From Pseudonocardia endophytica (lineage in GTDB: Bacteria > Actinomycetota > Actinomycetes > Mycobacteriales > Pseudonocardiaceae): a DNA stretch of 64,000 bases. Location: contig NZ_SMFZ01000002.1 of assembly GCF_004339565.1 (NCBI RefSeq), forward strand, positions 2,232,001 through 2,296,000, given 5' to 3'. This document shows positions 9,705-17,143 of the stretch, one piece after another; the first letter of the stretch is position 1; every line of letters begins with the position of its first letter. The position numbers and the translations under genes are program-made. The notes beneath the pieces are model-generated. The model saw only the letters and a list, made by a program, of their open reading frames with translations. It ran no database searches and was not told where the DNA came from.

Positions 9705-11090
9705 GTGAGGGACAAGGATCGCGTGACGGCGGAACCGTTCGGTGCGGTCGTCGTCGGCGGCGGGCTCGCCGGTGTCACGGCGGCGCGCGACCTGGAGCAT
9801 TCCGGTACGCGCACGCTGCTGGTCGAGGCGCGTGACCGGCTCGGCGGGCGGACGGCGTCCCAGACGATCGGCGGTCACGAGGTCGACACGGGCGGCACCT
9901 GGTTCCACTGGTTCCAGTCCGCGATCTGGCGGGAGGTCATGCGCTACGAGCTGCCGGTGGTCGAGAGCGCGCTGACCGTCGCCGACAGCTACCTGACCGT
10001 CGACGACACCGGCGTCACCACCATCTCCGCCACGGAGTTCGACGAACGCCTGCGTCGCGGCTACGCGTCGTTCTGGGGCGATCCCGGCTACGCCGAGGCG
10101 TTCGTCCGTCCGTTCGCCCTGCAGACAGATCCCCGTGCGCGGGCGCTGGACGCGCTGTCGATCGAGGACCGGTTCCGGCAACTCGCGCTCGATCCCCGTG
10201 ACGAACGGGTGCTGCGCGGCGTGCTGGCCGACTTCGGCCCGCCGGAGGAGGTCAGTCTGGCCTGGGTGCTGCAGCGGATGGCCAACGGCGTCTGGGGCCA
10301 CGAGGCGTTCAACGCGCTGCTCGCCGTCTACCGGCTCGAGGGCGGGATGGCGGGGCTGATCAGCGAGATGGTGCACGACGGCGGCTTCGAGGTCAGGCTC
10401 TCGTCGCCGGTCACCGCGATCGAGCACGACAACGCCGGCGCTACCGTGACGCTGGCGGGCGGCCACCAGGTCTCGGCGCCCACGGTCGTGGTCGCGACGC
10501 CCACGAACGTCTGGAAGACCATCGAGTTCAGGCCGGGACTCGGGCAGGTGCACCGGGCTGCCACGCAGGAGGGGGTGGCCATGCGCGACGTGAGCAACGT
10601 GATGATGCACGTCCGTGGCCCGGCGGAGCCGGTGGTTGCACTCCTGCCGGTGGGCAGCCGGCCGTTCGAGATCATGATTACCCATTCGGTCCTCGACGAC
10701 GGGCAGCTGCTGGCCGCCTACAGCCTGACCGGCGCTGTCTCGGTCGCGGACGGGCACGAGAACGTGCAGGACGCCGTGCGGAGCCTGCTGCCCGAGGTCG
10801 AGCTCGTCGACGTCGTCGGACACGACTGGCCGACTGATCCGTACGCACTGGGCGGGTGGGGATCCTTCCGGCGGGGCCAGGCACTGCGCTTCGTCGACGT
10901 GCTCGACAGGCCGGTCGGCTCGCTGATCTTCGCTGGAGCGGACATCGCACCCCAGTTCCCCGGCCTGCTCACCGGCGCGATCGAGAGCGGTGCGCGCGCG
11001 GCCCGGCGCGTCACGGGACGGAGCAGAGGCGAACACCGGTCTCCCAGATCGCTGACGGCCGCGTACCGGCGGGGTGGAGGTTTCCGATGA
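9705..11090 (+). CDS. Flavin-containing amine oxidase (FAD-dependent), copy 2
   Basis: This 461-aa protein is homologous to the product at 6860. It shows VVVGGGLAGVTAARDLEHSG, LLVEARDRLGGRTASQTI, VDTGGTWFHW near the N-terminus, and a C-terminal FAD contact LIFAGADIAPQFPGLLTGAIESGARAA. GTG 9705 follows GGAG; GTG 9723 is an alternative. Its stop overlaps the rubredoxin start (ATGA), so the two are translationally coupled. The coupling may mean the oxidase or a nearby P450 uses rubredoxin as electron acceptor or donor; that is inference. Confidence 0.87.
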   Translation: MRDKDRVTAEPFGAVVVGGGLAGVTAARDLEHSGTRTLLVEARDRLGGRTASQTIGGHEVDTGGTWFHWFQSAIWREVMRYELPVVESALTVADSYLTVDDTGVTTISATEFDERLRRGYASFWGDPGYAEAFVRPFALQTDPRARALDALSIEDRFRQLALDPRDERVLRGVLADFGPPEEVSLAWVLQRMANGVWGHEAFNALLAVYRLEGGMAGLISEMVHDGGFEVRLSSPVTAIEHDNAGATVTLAGGHQVSAPTVVVATPTNVWKTIEFRPGLGQVHRAATQEGVAMRDVSNVMMHVRGPAEPVVALLPVGSRPFEIMITHSVLDDGQLLAAYSLTGAVSVADGHENVQDAVRSLLPEVELVDVVGHDWPTDPYALGGWGSFRRGQALRFVDVLDRPVGSLIFAGADIAPQFPGLLTGAIESGARAARRVTGRSRGEHRSPRSLTAAYRRGGGFR

Positions 11091-11266
11091 CAGCGAGCAC
11101 TGCCCAGCTGTGGGTGTGCGTGTCGTGTGCGTTCGTCTACGACCCCGCGGAGGGTGACCCGGACGGAGGCATCCCCCCGGGAACGGCCTTCGAGGACATC
11201 CCCGACAACTGGATGTGCCCGGTCTGCGGGGCGCGCAAGAGCGACTTCGTCCCGTTCGAGGACTGA
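11087..11266 (+). CDS. Rubredoxin
   Basis: This 59-aa protein has two metal-binding knuckles, WVCVSCAFVYDP near residue 9 and NWMCPVCGARKSDF near residue 41, giving the Cys4 Fe site of rubredoxins. Length and the DPDGGIPPGT loop are typical. It overlaps the upstream amine oxidase stop by 4 bp. Rubredoxins serve as one-electron carriers for alkane hydroxylases and some P450s; a P450 gene lies immediately downstream on the opposite strand. Confidence 0.93.
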   Translation: MTASTAQLWVCVSCAFVYDPAEGDPDGGIPPGTAFEDIPDNWMCPVCGARKSDFVPFED

Positions 11267-11650
11267 CTCCACGCAGACCGGCCCCGAGCTCTGGGCAGTC
11301 GAGCTCTCGGGGCCGATCTGCCGTCTCCGGGTGTCGAGCGTGCTACACGGCCCGCCCGGACCCGCGCGGAGTCCACGAACAGCACGTCCATCTCGAGTCG
11401 GCCAGCAGGTCCCGGGCTCTCGATGACGGCGATGATCGCGGGCGGATCCATGGTCGTCGACCACGGTGCTGTCCTCGGTGAGGAGCGACCGGAGCCGCTC
11501 GGGATCGCCGCGGGCGGCGGCCGCGCGGAGCACCCGGAAGAGGGCTTCAGCGGCGTGGGTACCGGACACCGTCACGCCCCTTCGTGTGGCCTCGGTTGAG
11601 AAAAGTCCACTGCATGTCAGCTGACTTGAAGGAGGTGTGCATGCCGATCG
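11267..11650. other. Intergenic region between convergent rubredoxin and P450 genes with a decayed minus-strand ORF
   Basis: No intact gene is seen. From GTG 11575 leftward the minus strand reads THAAEALFRVLRAAAARG then DPERLRSLLTEDSTVVD, an SnoaL/NTF2-like opening. It then loses sense near 11450, where a different frame (from 11451) continues with MDPPAIIAVIESPG. This looks like a frame-broken NTF2-like remnant. Confidence 0.35.
11380..11575 (-). pseudogene. Possible NTF2/SnoaL-like remnant, frame-broken
   Basis: The opening codons from GTG 11575 encode an amphipathic helix typical of NTF2-fold proteins (ALFRVLRAAAARGDPERLRSLL). The continuation shifts frame near 11450. No complete domain can be assembled, so this is weak. 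Confidence 0.25.
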
Positions 11651-11695
11651 GCCCCCTGTCGCACGCCCGTGGTGTCCGGGTGAGCCACAGGGGGC
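11651..11695 (-). terminator. Stem-loop downstream of P450 gene
   Basis: GCCCCCTGT (11651-11659) pairs with ACAGGGGGC (11687-11695), a 9-bp GC-rich stem with a 27-nt loop that could fold further. It lies 27 bp past the P450 stop, between convergent genes. There is no clear U-tract. Confidence 0.5.
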
Positions 11696-11721
11696 GCCCT
11701 CAGGTGGGATCAGTCGCGTCC

Positions 11722-12978
11722 TCAGGTGAGCTCGAACGACAGCTTCAGGCTCGGCAGGGACCTGACGAACGGCGACTCGGGGTTCGGGGTCGGCTCGAAC
11801 CCGTCGGCGATACGCACGTCGTGGGCGTGCTCGAGAAACACGTTCAGCGCGGTCTCCATCTCGGCTTTCGTGAGGTGGGAACCGATGCAGAAGTGTGGCC
11901 CGGACCCGAATCCCAAGTGCTGCGCGGCGCCGTTGAACGCCTTGCTCGGGTCGAGGTCGGCCCGATGGATGTCGAACGTGTCGGGATTCTCGAAGCGGCG
12001 CGGATCGTGGTTGGCGGCGGCGTACATGACGGCGAGCTGCGCGCCTTCCTCGATGTGGACGCCGCCAACCTCGAAGCCCGCGGGGGCGGGGCGGCTGCCG
12101 AAGGGGATGATCGCGTGGAAACGCATACTCTCGGCGAGGACGTTCGCCATCAGGCCGCGGTCCGCGGCCAGCGCGTGCTGGACGTCCGGATTGACGGCCA
12201 GCTCGTGCATAACCCACCCCAGCTGGTGGTCTGTCGTCTCGCCGCCCGCCAGGAACATGGTGGCGACGAACGACTGGATCTCGGCGTCTGACAGCGATAT
12301 CCCGTCGAGCTCTGCCCGACACAACCTGGTGATCAGGTCCTCACCGGTGCCGTTCCGACGCTCCTGGATGACCGGAAGGATCAGTTCACTGAACTCGGCC
12401 TTCGCCTGCTGAGCCTTCGCGATGATCTCCGAATCGCCGGTGATGTTCCCCTCGGCGTTGATCCACGCGGCGAACCAGGCCGACATCCGGGTGTGGTCGG
12501 GAATCGGGAGATCGAGAATTTGGATCATCACGTTCGCCGAGAAGCTGGCCGTGAACTCCGTGACGAAGTCGATCTCCGCGCGGTCTCGTTCGCCAGCCTT
12601 GACCGCCGCGCGCTCCCGTTCGAAGATCGGATCGAGCAGGGCGTGCGCATGCTTGTCGACCTGGTCGGCGAAGCGCTGGACGCTGGAGCGGGCGAGTACC
12701 GGGGTGACGAGTGCCCGGCGACGTCGGTGGTCGATCCCGTCCATCGCGAAGAACGCCTGTGTGTCGGCGAGGTACTGGCCCAGAAGTTCCTGGGCCAGGC
12801 CGCCGATGTCGAGGTTCGCGAGACGCCGGACGTCCTCGTAGCGGCTGATCAGCCAGACGCCGAGGCCCTCGTCGAAGTGCACCGGATAGTGGTCGCGCAA
12901 GACCGCCAGGCCGGGCCACGGGTCCGCGATGTGGCCCTGCGAGAGGAGATCGGGCGGTGCGGGGGTGCTGACGGTCAT
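11722..12978 (-). CDS. Cytochrome P450, copy 1
   Basis: This 418-aa soluble bacterial P450 has an I-helix FLAGGETTDHQLG, K-helix ExxR in ESMR, and the haem-ligand loop FGSGPHFCIGSHL. ATG 12978 is preceded by AGGAG. No ferredoxin or reductase is adjacent on its strand; the convergent rubredoxin ends 455 bp away. The family (CYP number) cannot be assigned by eye. It is probably a substrate hydroxylase of the neighbouring catabolic genes. Confidence 0.93.
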   Translation of the reverse strand: MTVSTPAPPDLLSQGHIADPWPGLAVLRDHYPVHFDEGLGVWLISRYEDVRRLANLDIGGLAQELLGQYLADTQAFFAMDGIDHRRRRALVTPVLARSSVQRFADQVDKHAHALLDPIFERERAAVKAGERDRAEIDFVTEFTASFSANVMIQILDLPIPDHTRMSAWFAAWINAEGNITGDSEIIAKAQQAKAEFSELILPVIQERRNGTGEDLITRLCRAELDGISLSDAEIQSFVATMFLAGGETTDHQLGWVMHELAVNPDVQHALAADRGLMANVLAESMRFHAIIPFGSRPAPAGFEVGGVHIEEGAQLAVMYAAANHDPRRFENPDTFDIHRADLDPSKAFNGAAQHLGFGSGPHFCIGSHLTKAEMETALNVFLEHAHDVRIADGFEPTPNPESPFVRSLPSLKLSFELT

Positions 12979-13044
12979 CGGACTCCTGTTCGGGTGGCAG
13001 GTCGCGTCGTCGCGCCATGTCGCCGACGGCCAGGAACGAGAGAT

Positions 13045-13074
13045 ACCTTACTGCAGAGCCGTGTGCTTAGTAAA
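13045..13074 (-). promoter_or_regulatory. Predicted P450 promoter
   Basis: On the minus strand TTTACT (13074-13069) and TAAGGT (13050-13045) are separated by 18 bp. The -10 element is identical to that of the amine oxidase promoter, within a shared GTAAGGTA octamer. The pair sits 67 bp before the P450 start. TTACT and AGTAA arms flank the spacer as a possible operator. Confidence 0.45.
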
Positions 13075-13089
13075 GTTCTGACGGGCCCG

Positions 13090-13480
13090 GCAGGTGGGTG
13101 CTGAGGTGTTCGCGGCCGGGTCTCGGGACCGTTGTCGATCACAGGCCAGCCGAGCAGGAACGTGCGTGCCTGTTCCGCCACCGGCTCGGGCGCCGTCCAG
13201 AACGCCGAGTGGTCCTGGTCGGGGAGGATCAGGAGCGTCGCGGTCCCCAGCATCGCGGACAGGGCTGTGATGGTGTCGTGGGCGCCCGCCGTCGGGGTAG
13301 CGGAGTGTGCGGCCTCGGTATCGTGGCGGATCACGAACGCTTCGACGTCGTGGCCGAACTCGGGGGAGTGCTGGCAGGCCACGCGCAGCAGGACCAGCAG
13401 CTTCTCTCCCGCCGTCGACCTGCCCAGCTTGATCGCGGCCCGGATCTGGTTGGCGCCGCTCGATCCCGCTCCCGGGTCGG
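13090..13480 (-). pseudogene. Possible alpha/beta-hydrolase C-terminal remnant
   Basis: The minus strand is open and contains SATPTAGAHDTITALSAMLG then TATLLILPDQDHSAFWTAPE and VAEQARTFLLGWP. This resembles the last strand, acid and His region of an alpha/beta hydrolase, including a plausible catalytic DQDH. No N-terminal half with a nucleophile elbow is present. The neighbouring DNA is also gene debris, so a truncated remnant is the best reading. Confidence 0.35.
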
Positions 13481-13755
13481 GTGATCCCGTTCGTCCGCGA
13501 TCATGTGCGGCTGTGGCTGATGGCGTCGAGGGCTCCGCTGTTCGCCAACGAGGTCGCGGCACCGCTACGCCGGTCGCTGTTCCGCACCCGGGTCTGGCCG
13601 CCGTCACTGGGTGCTCGGGCACGAGAAGGCGACCACGACGCTGGACCGCTGCACCCGGCGCACGGACGACAGCGAGCGGATCCTGCGGGCGCTCGACGAC
13701 CCGGGGCGAGGAGGACCCGGACGACGACCCGCCGCCCGCTCCGATCCCGGTCTGA
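13481..13755 (+). pseudogene. Tyrosine recombinase (phage integrase) C-terminal remnant
   Basis: One frame reads LFANEVAAPLRRSLFRTRVW and breaks near 13610. Another frame then resumes with MLGHEKATTTLDRCTRRTDD and SERILRALDD. Together these match the catalytic C-terminus of actinobacterial integrases (GH box, then the expected Tyr position, here Cys in LDRC). The frame is broken and the catalytic Arg/His region is missing. It sits directly at the 3' side of tRNA-Val(GAC), the classical attachment position, so it is probably a relic of an old element there. Confidence 0.55.
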
Positions 13756-13801
13756 CGGTCCGTGCTCCGGAAATGCTCCGGATCGTGGCACGAACATCAG
13801 A

Positions 13802-13849
13802 AAACGCCCTGGTCGGCTGGCTCTGATTGAGCCTCTGACCAGGGCGTTT
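13802..13849 (-). terminator. Rho-independent-like terminator of the tRNA cluster
   Basis: AAACGCCCTGGTC (13802-13814) pairs with GACCAGGGCGTTT (13837-13849). Read on the minus strand the right arm is followed by T-rich sequence. It lies just downstream of tRNA-Val(GAC). The CCCTGGTC core recurs in the terminator after tRNA-Val(CAC). Confidence 0.7.
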
Positions 13850-13855
13850 CGGATG

Positions 13856-13930
<75 letters not shown>

Positions 13931-13931
13931 G

Positions 13932-14003
13932 AGGCGGAGGCGGGAATCGAACCCGCGTACAGGGCTTTGCAGGCCCTTGCCTAAGCCACTCGGCCACTCC
14001 GCC
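13932..14003 (-). tRNA. tRNA-Cys (GCA)
   Basis: The minus-strand cloverleaf has acceptor GGCGGAG/CTCCGCC, anticodon stem AGGGC/GCCCT with loop CTGCAAA (anticodon GCA), and T-arm GGGTTCGATTCCC. The 3' CCA is not encoded. Confidence 0.95.
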
Positions 14004-14047
14004 GGGTCTCGTGGACCGGGAGGTCCGGCGCAGGCCGACTTCCTCCG

Positions 14048-14120
14048 AGCGGACGACGGGACTCGAACCCGCGACCCTCACCTTGGCAAGGTGATGCGCT
14101 ACCAGCTGCGCTACGTCCGC
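14048..14120 (-). tRNA. tRNA-Gly (GCC)
   Basis: The minus-strand cloverleaf has acceptor GCGGACG/CGTCCGC, anticodon stem TCACC/GGTGA with loop TTGCCAA (anticodon GCC), and T-arm GGGTTCGAGTCCC. It is the first gene of the Gly-Cys-Val tRNA cluster. Confidence 0.95.
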
Positions 14121-14273
14121 ATGTGCACCGGATTCGGAACTTTCGCTGTCGTCCCCGGTGCGATGAGAGAACATTAGCGTAACCGCCCCGGGGGCCTGCA
14201 ACCGGCCCCCTGCTCGCCGTCGGGTGCTCTCTCACCTGCGAAGATCGTCATCTTCGCCCGACGGCGGGCCGAC

Positions 14274-14702
14274 TCAGTCGCGGGCGGTCGTGTCCAGGAG
14301 GTCGGACAGGGCGGCGTCGAAGTCGAGCCAGGAGTACTCGCTGGTCGGCGGGACGGCCTCGTAGGTGCGGTCGAGGAAGTCCGACAGCGACTGCGTCGAG
14401 GTGGTGAACAGGGCGTGCCCGGACGGGGAGGTGAGCTCCAGCTCGACCCGCGTCGGGTCCGACGGCATGGGCTGGACCTTGACGTCGCCGGTGCCCGCGG
14501 AGTCGACGAGGCCGTCGGCCAGCAGGTCGCGGGCGAAGACCCAGTCTACGGTGGAGTCGTGGCCGGTACGGAACGACGCCTGCACGGCGTACGGGTCCCG
14601 GCTGCTGTACGAGAGCTCCACCTTGACGGGCACCGGCGCAGCGTCCGGAGCGATGAGCTCGAACGTCGCCGTCGACCGGATCGTCTTGGACTGGTCGCGC
14701 AT
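14274..14702 (-). CDS. ssgB: SsgA/SsgB-family sporulation and cell-division regulator
   Basis: The 142-aa product starts at ATG 14702 after AGAAAGAGGA. Characteristic SALP segments are VKVELSYSSRDPYAVQASF, VDWVFARDLLADGL and GTGDVKVQP. SsgB recruits FtsZ to division sites during sporulation in Streptomyces, and single-copy members in other actinomycetes are usually SsgB orthologues. It is divergent from the sigma factor gene, with a 249-bp gap. The family is certain; orthology to SsgB is likely but not proven. Confidence 0.85.
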   Translation of the reverse strand: MRDQSKTIRSTATFELIAPDAAPVPVKVELSYSSRDPYAVQASFRTGHDSTVDWVFARDLLADGLVDSAGTGDVKVQPMPSDPTRVELELTSPSGHALFTTSTQSLSDFLDRTYEAVPPTSEYSWLDFDAALSDLLDTTARD

Positions 14703-14966
14703 CGGTGATCCTCTTTCTGGGGCGGTGCCTTGGGGCGTCGATCGGAAAAACGAGCCAGCGGCCCGGGCGTGACGGGTTGGGCGTCGATGAACATCGGTCA
14801 CAGTTGGATGACACCCGGTCGAGTCACACAGGTGTAACTCGCTGCTGCCGAACGGACGAGCAGCACTGCCCCAGGCAACCGAGAGTGTGAGCCGCCGCTC
14901 GCTGTCGCTACTACGCTGAACCGATCGGGCCCCGATCCCGAAGACGACTATGTGAGGACCACCCTG

Positions 14967-15629
14967 GTGCCGGACGCCACCGATACGCCGGGTCCGCCCG
15001 AGGCGGATCCGCCTCGTGGTGGCGCCCGTCGTGCGCCTGATCGCCGAGATCAGGAGGCCGACGTCGGCCTCGTGCGGCGGATCGCCCGGGGTGACTCCGG
15101 CGCGCTGGGGGAGCTGTACGACCGCTTCGGCCGTCCCGCCTACTCCCTCGCCCGCCGCATCTGTGCGGACGACGGCCTCGCCGAGGACGTCGTGCAGGAG
15201 GCATTCCTTGCATTCTGGAAGGACCCGTCGCGCTACGACGCGGCGAAGGGCCGGTTCGGTACCTGGCTGCTGACCCTCGTGCACCACAAGTCCGTGGACG
15301 CCGTCCGCCGGGAGAGTGCCATCCGGCGACGCACGGTGCCCGCCGCCGAGGACGGCGAGGAATGGTCGGCGCCGCCCGGGCCGGGCGCGGACGAGGACGC
15401 GATCGGGTCGCTCGTCGCGGGCCAGGTCCGGGACGCGCTCGGCCGGCTGCCCGTCGAGCAGCGTCAGGTACTCGCACTGGCCTACTACGGCGGCTACACG
15501 CAGCGCGAGGTGGCGGCGTTGACCGGAGTCCCGCTGGGGACCGTCAAGTCGCGGATGTTCACGGGGATCGCGCGGCTGCGGAGCCTGCTCGGGCCGGTCG
15601 TGGGGGAGTTCGCAGGGGGACTGTCGTGA
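14967..15629 (+). CDS. ECF-type RNA polymerase sigma factor (SigK/SigL-like)
   Basis: This sigma-70 family ECF factor has region 2 (ALGELYDRFGRPAYSLARRI ... VVQEAFLAFWKDP) and region 4 (LPVEQRQVLALAYYGGYTQR ... GVPLGTVKSRMFTGIARLR). GTG 14967 is preferred because GAGG at 14954-14957 gives proper spacing; GTG 14952 is in frame upstream. The stop overlaps a GTG in the frame of the next gene, a zinc-binding anti-sigma factor, giving the standard sigma/anti-sigma pair. Confidence 0.92.
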   Translation: MPDATDTPGPPEADPPRGGARRAPDRRDQEADVGLVRRIARGDSGALGELYDRFGRPAYSLARRICADDGLAEDVVQEAFLAFWKDPSRYDAAKGRFGTWLLTLVHHKSVDAVRRESAIRRRTVPAAEDGEEWSAPPGPGADEDAIGSLVAGQVRDALGRLPVEQRQVLALAYYGGYTQREVAALTGVPLGTVKSRMFTGIARLRSLLGPVVGEFAGGLS

Positions 15630-15679
15630 GCGGGAACGACCGGAGGAACGAGAGGGACGAGGACGGAGGGGAGTGCCCG

Positions 15680-16525
15680 ATGAGTGAACAGACGGTCGGT
15701 TGGGCGTTGCACTCCCTGGAGCCCGACGAGGAGATGGCGGCCCTCGAGCACCTCGACACGTGCGACGAGTGCCGGCAGCTGGCCGCCGACGTGGCCGAGG
15801 TGACGAGCGGGCTGGCCGAGGCCGTCGAGCAGCGCGAGCCGCCCGCGCGGCTGCGCGAGTCGATCGTCGAGCAGGCGGAGCGCACCGAGCAGGTGCCCCA
15901 GGCGCCGCCGTCGCGCCCGGAGCCCGTCCGGGAGGACCGCGGGGCGCCGGTGCGGACCTCGGCCCCGTCGGCGCCGCGTCATCGTGCGACGACCGGGCCG
16001 GACACCGGACGTCCGGGCGGTCGCTCGACGTCGCGGTCCCGGCGTCCGCGGAGCCTGCTGGCCGTCGTGGCCGCCGTCGCCGTCCTCGCCGGGGGTGGCG
16101 GGCTCGCCGCCTACGCCCAGCAGATGCGCGCCGAGCGGGACGCGAGCATCGCCCAGAGCCAGGACATCTTCCAGATGGTCGCTCAGTTCGACCGACCGGG
16201 CGCGCAGCACGCGTTCCTCGCGGCGTCGCCCGGTGTGCAGCCGGTCGCGGCCGTGATGGTGCACGGCGAGCAGCGGCAGGTGCTGGCCGTCGGGCTCACC
16301 CCGAACGCCGTCAGCGACCAGACCTACGTCCTCTGGGGGCTCAACAACGGCGCGCAGCCTCAGCCCGTCGGAACGTTCGATGTGCGTCCGACTCCGGATC
16401 GCCCGGTGTCAGTAGGATCTGCGACGGGCGGGTCGTTCAGCCAGTACGCGGTCTCGCTCGAGCAGGGCCGGGTGGCTCCGGCCTCGCCGTCGTCGGTGAT
16501 CGCGAGCGGGCAGGTGGAGACCTAG
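15680..16525 (+). CDS. Anti-sigma factor with zinc-binding domain and DUF1707/RskA-like exported domain
   Basis: The 281-aa product begins MSEQTVGWALHSLEPDEE with a GGAGGGGAG site 6 nt upstream. GTG 15626, overlapping the sigma stop, is an in-frame alternative that adds 18 residues. The ZAS motif H-x3-C-x2-C is HLDTCDEC (residues 24-31). One membrane segment lies at about 125-145 after a proline/arginine-rich linker. The exported C-terminal RskA-like domain contains YVLWGLNNGAQPQPVGTF. It should hold the preceding sigma factor at the membrane and release it by regulated proteolysis. Confidence 0.9.
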   Translation: MSEQTVGWALHSLEPDEEMAALEHLDTCDECRQLAADVAEVTSGLAEAVEQREPPARLRESIVEQAERTEQVPQAPPSRPEPVREDRGAPVRTSAPSAPRHRATTGPDTGRPGGRSTSRSRRPRSLLAVVAAVAVLAGGGGLAAYAQQMRAERDASIAQSQDIFQMVAQFDRPGAQHAFLAASPGVQPVAAVMVHGEQRQVLAVGLTPNAVSDQTYVLWGLNNGAQPQPVGTFDVRPTPDRPVSVGSATGGSFSQYAVSLEQGRVAPASPSSVIASGQVET

Positions 16526-16528
16526 ACC

Positions 16529-16960
16529 ATGAGCACGAGTCCTCCGAAGGTGCGCAGGGCGGGCGGAGGGCTACGCGGGTTCCGGGCGAGGATCGACACC
16601 AACCCGACGATGCGGTCGACGTACCGCATCGTCGTCGGGACCCTCGGCACGATCGTGCTGATCGTCGGGATCATCGCGATCCCGTACCCCGGCCCGGGCT
16701 GGCTGATCGTGTTCGCCGGACTCGGCATCCTCGCCAGCGAGTTCGAGTGGGCACGACGGGTGCTGCGCTTCGCCCGCCGCAAGTACGACGCGTGGACGGC
16801 GTGGCTCGGTCGGCAGTCGACGGCCGTGCGCCTTCTCGTACTGGGGCTCACCGGCGTGATCGTGGTGACGACGCTGTACCTGCTCAACGCCTTCTACCTT
16901 CTCGCCGGGTGGGTGGGGCTGGAGCAGTGGACCTGGTTGCAGAGCCCGTTCTTCGGGTGA
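16529..16960 (+). CDS. PGPGW-motif membrane protein (TIGR02611-like)
   Basis: This 143-aa membrane protein has two N-proximal hydrophobic segments flanking IPYPGPGWLIVFAGLGILAS and a third helix near VRLLVLGLTGVIVVTTLYLL. The PGPGW signature defines a widespread actinobacterial family of unknown function. It starts 3 bp after the anti-sigma stop, so it is probably cotranscribed. Its role is unknown. Confidence 0.82.
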   Translation: MSTSPPKVRRAGGGLRGFRARIDTNPTMRSTYRIVVGTLGTIVLIVGIIAIPYPGPGWLIVFAGLGILASEFEWARRVLRFARRKYDAWTAWLGRQSTAVRLLVLGLTGVIVVTTLYLLNAFYLLAGWVGLEQWTWLQSPFFG

Positions 16961-16983
16961 TGTAGGGTTCTGTTCACCGCTGA

Positions 16984-17055
16984 GGGCGATTAGCTCAGGG
17001 GGAGAGCGCTTCGTTCACACCGAAGAGGTCACTGGTTCGATCCCAGTATCGCCCA
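16984..17055 (+). tRNA. tRNA-Val (CAC), attachment site of the genomic island
   Basis: The cloverleaf has acceptor GGGCGAT/ATCGCCC, anticodon stem CTTCG/CGAAG with loop TTCACAC (anticodon CAC), and T-arm GGTTCGATCC. A TAGGGT -10-like box lies at 16963-16968. From the anticodon loop to the 3' end the sequence is repeated at 37211-37254, so the 3' half visible here was supplied by the integrated element. CCA is not encoded. Confidence 0.95.
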
Positions 17056-17057
17056 CA
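17014..17057 (+). repeat. attL, 44-bp direct repeat
   Basis: The repeat runs from TTCACACCGAAGAGG in the tRNA anticodon loop to GCCCACA just past the tRNA end. It matches 37211-37254 without mismatch; the bases on both sides differ. Confidence 0.92.
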
Positions 17058-17059
17058 GC

Positions 17060-17107
17060 AAAGGCCCTGGTCAGCGACTCAAACCGTCGAGTCGGACCAG
17101 GGCCTTT
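17060..17107 (+). terminator. Nested stem-loop terminator after tRNA-Val (island-borne)
   Basis: AAAGGCCCTGGTC (17060-17072) pairs with GACCAGGGCCTTT (17095-17107), with an inner CGACTC/GAGTCG stem. It terminates the tRNA in one direction and the integrase in the other. Because it lies inside the att repeats, it was supplied by the island. Confidence 0.75.
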
Positions 17108-17143
17108 CGTTGTTCCTCGGCTACCGCGTGACCATCTGAGTGA

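Noticed and set aside
9615..11036. 473-aa minus-strand open frame
   Set aside because: Exact antisense of the second amine oxidase gene, with no recognisable motif.
10718..12322. Long minus-strand open frame antisense to amine oxidase, rubredoxin and part of the P450
   Set aside because: Arg/Pro-rich translation caused by GC3 bias; only the short NTF2-like part near 11400-11575 looks coding.
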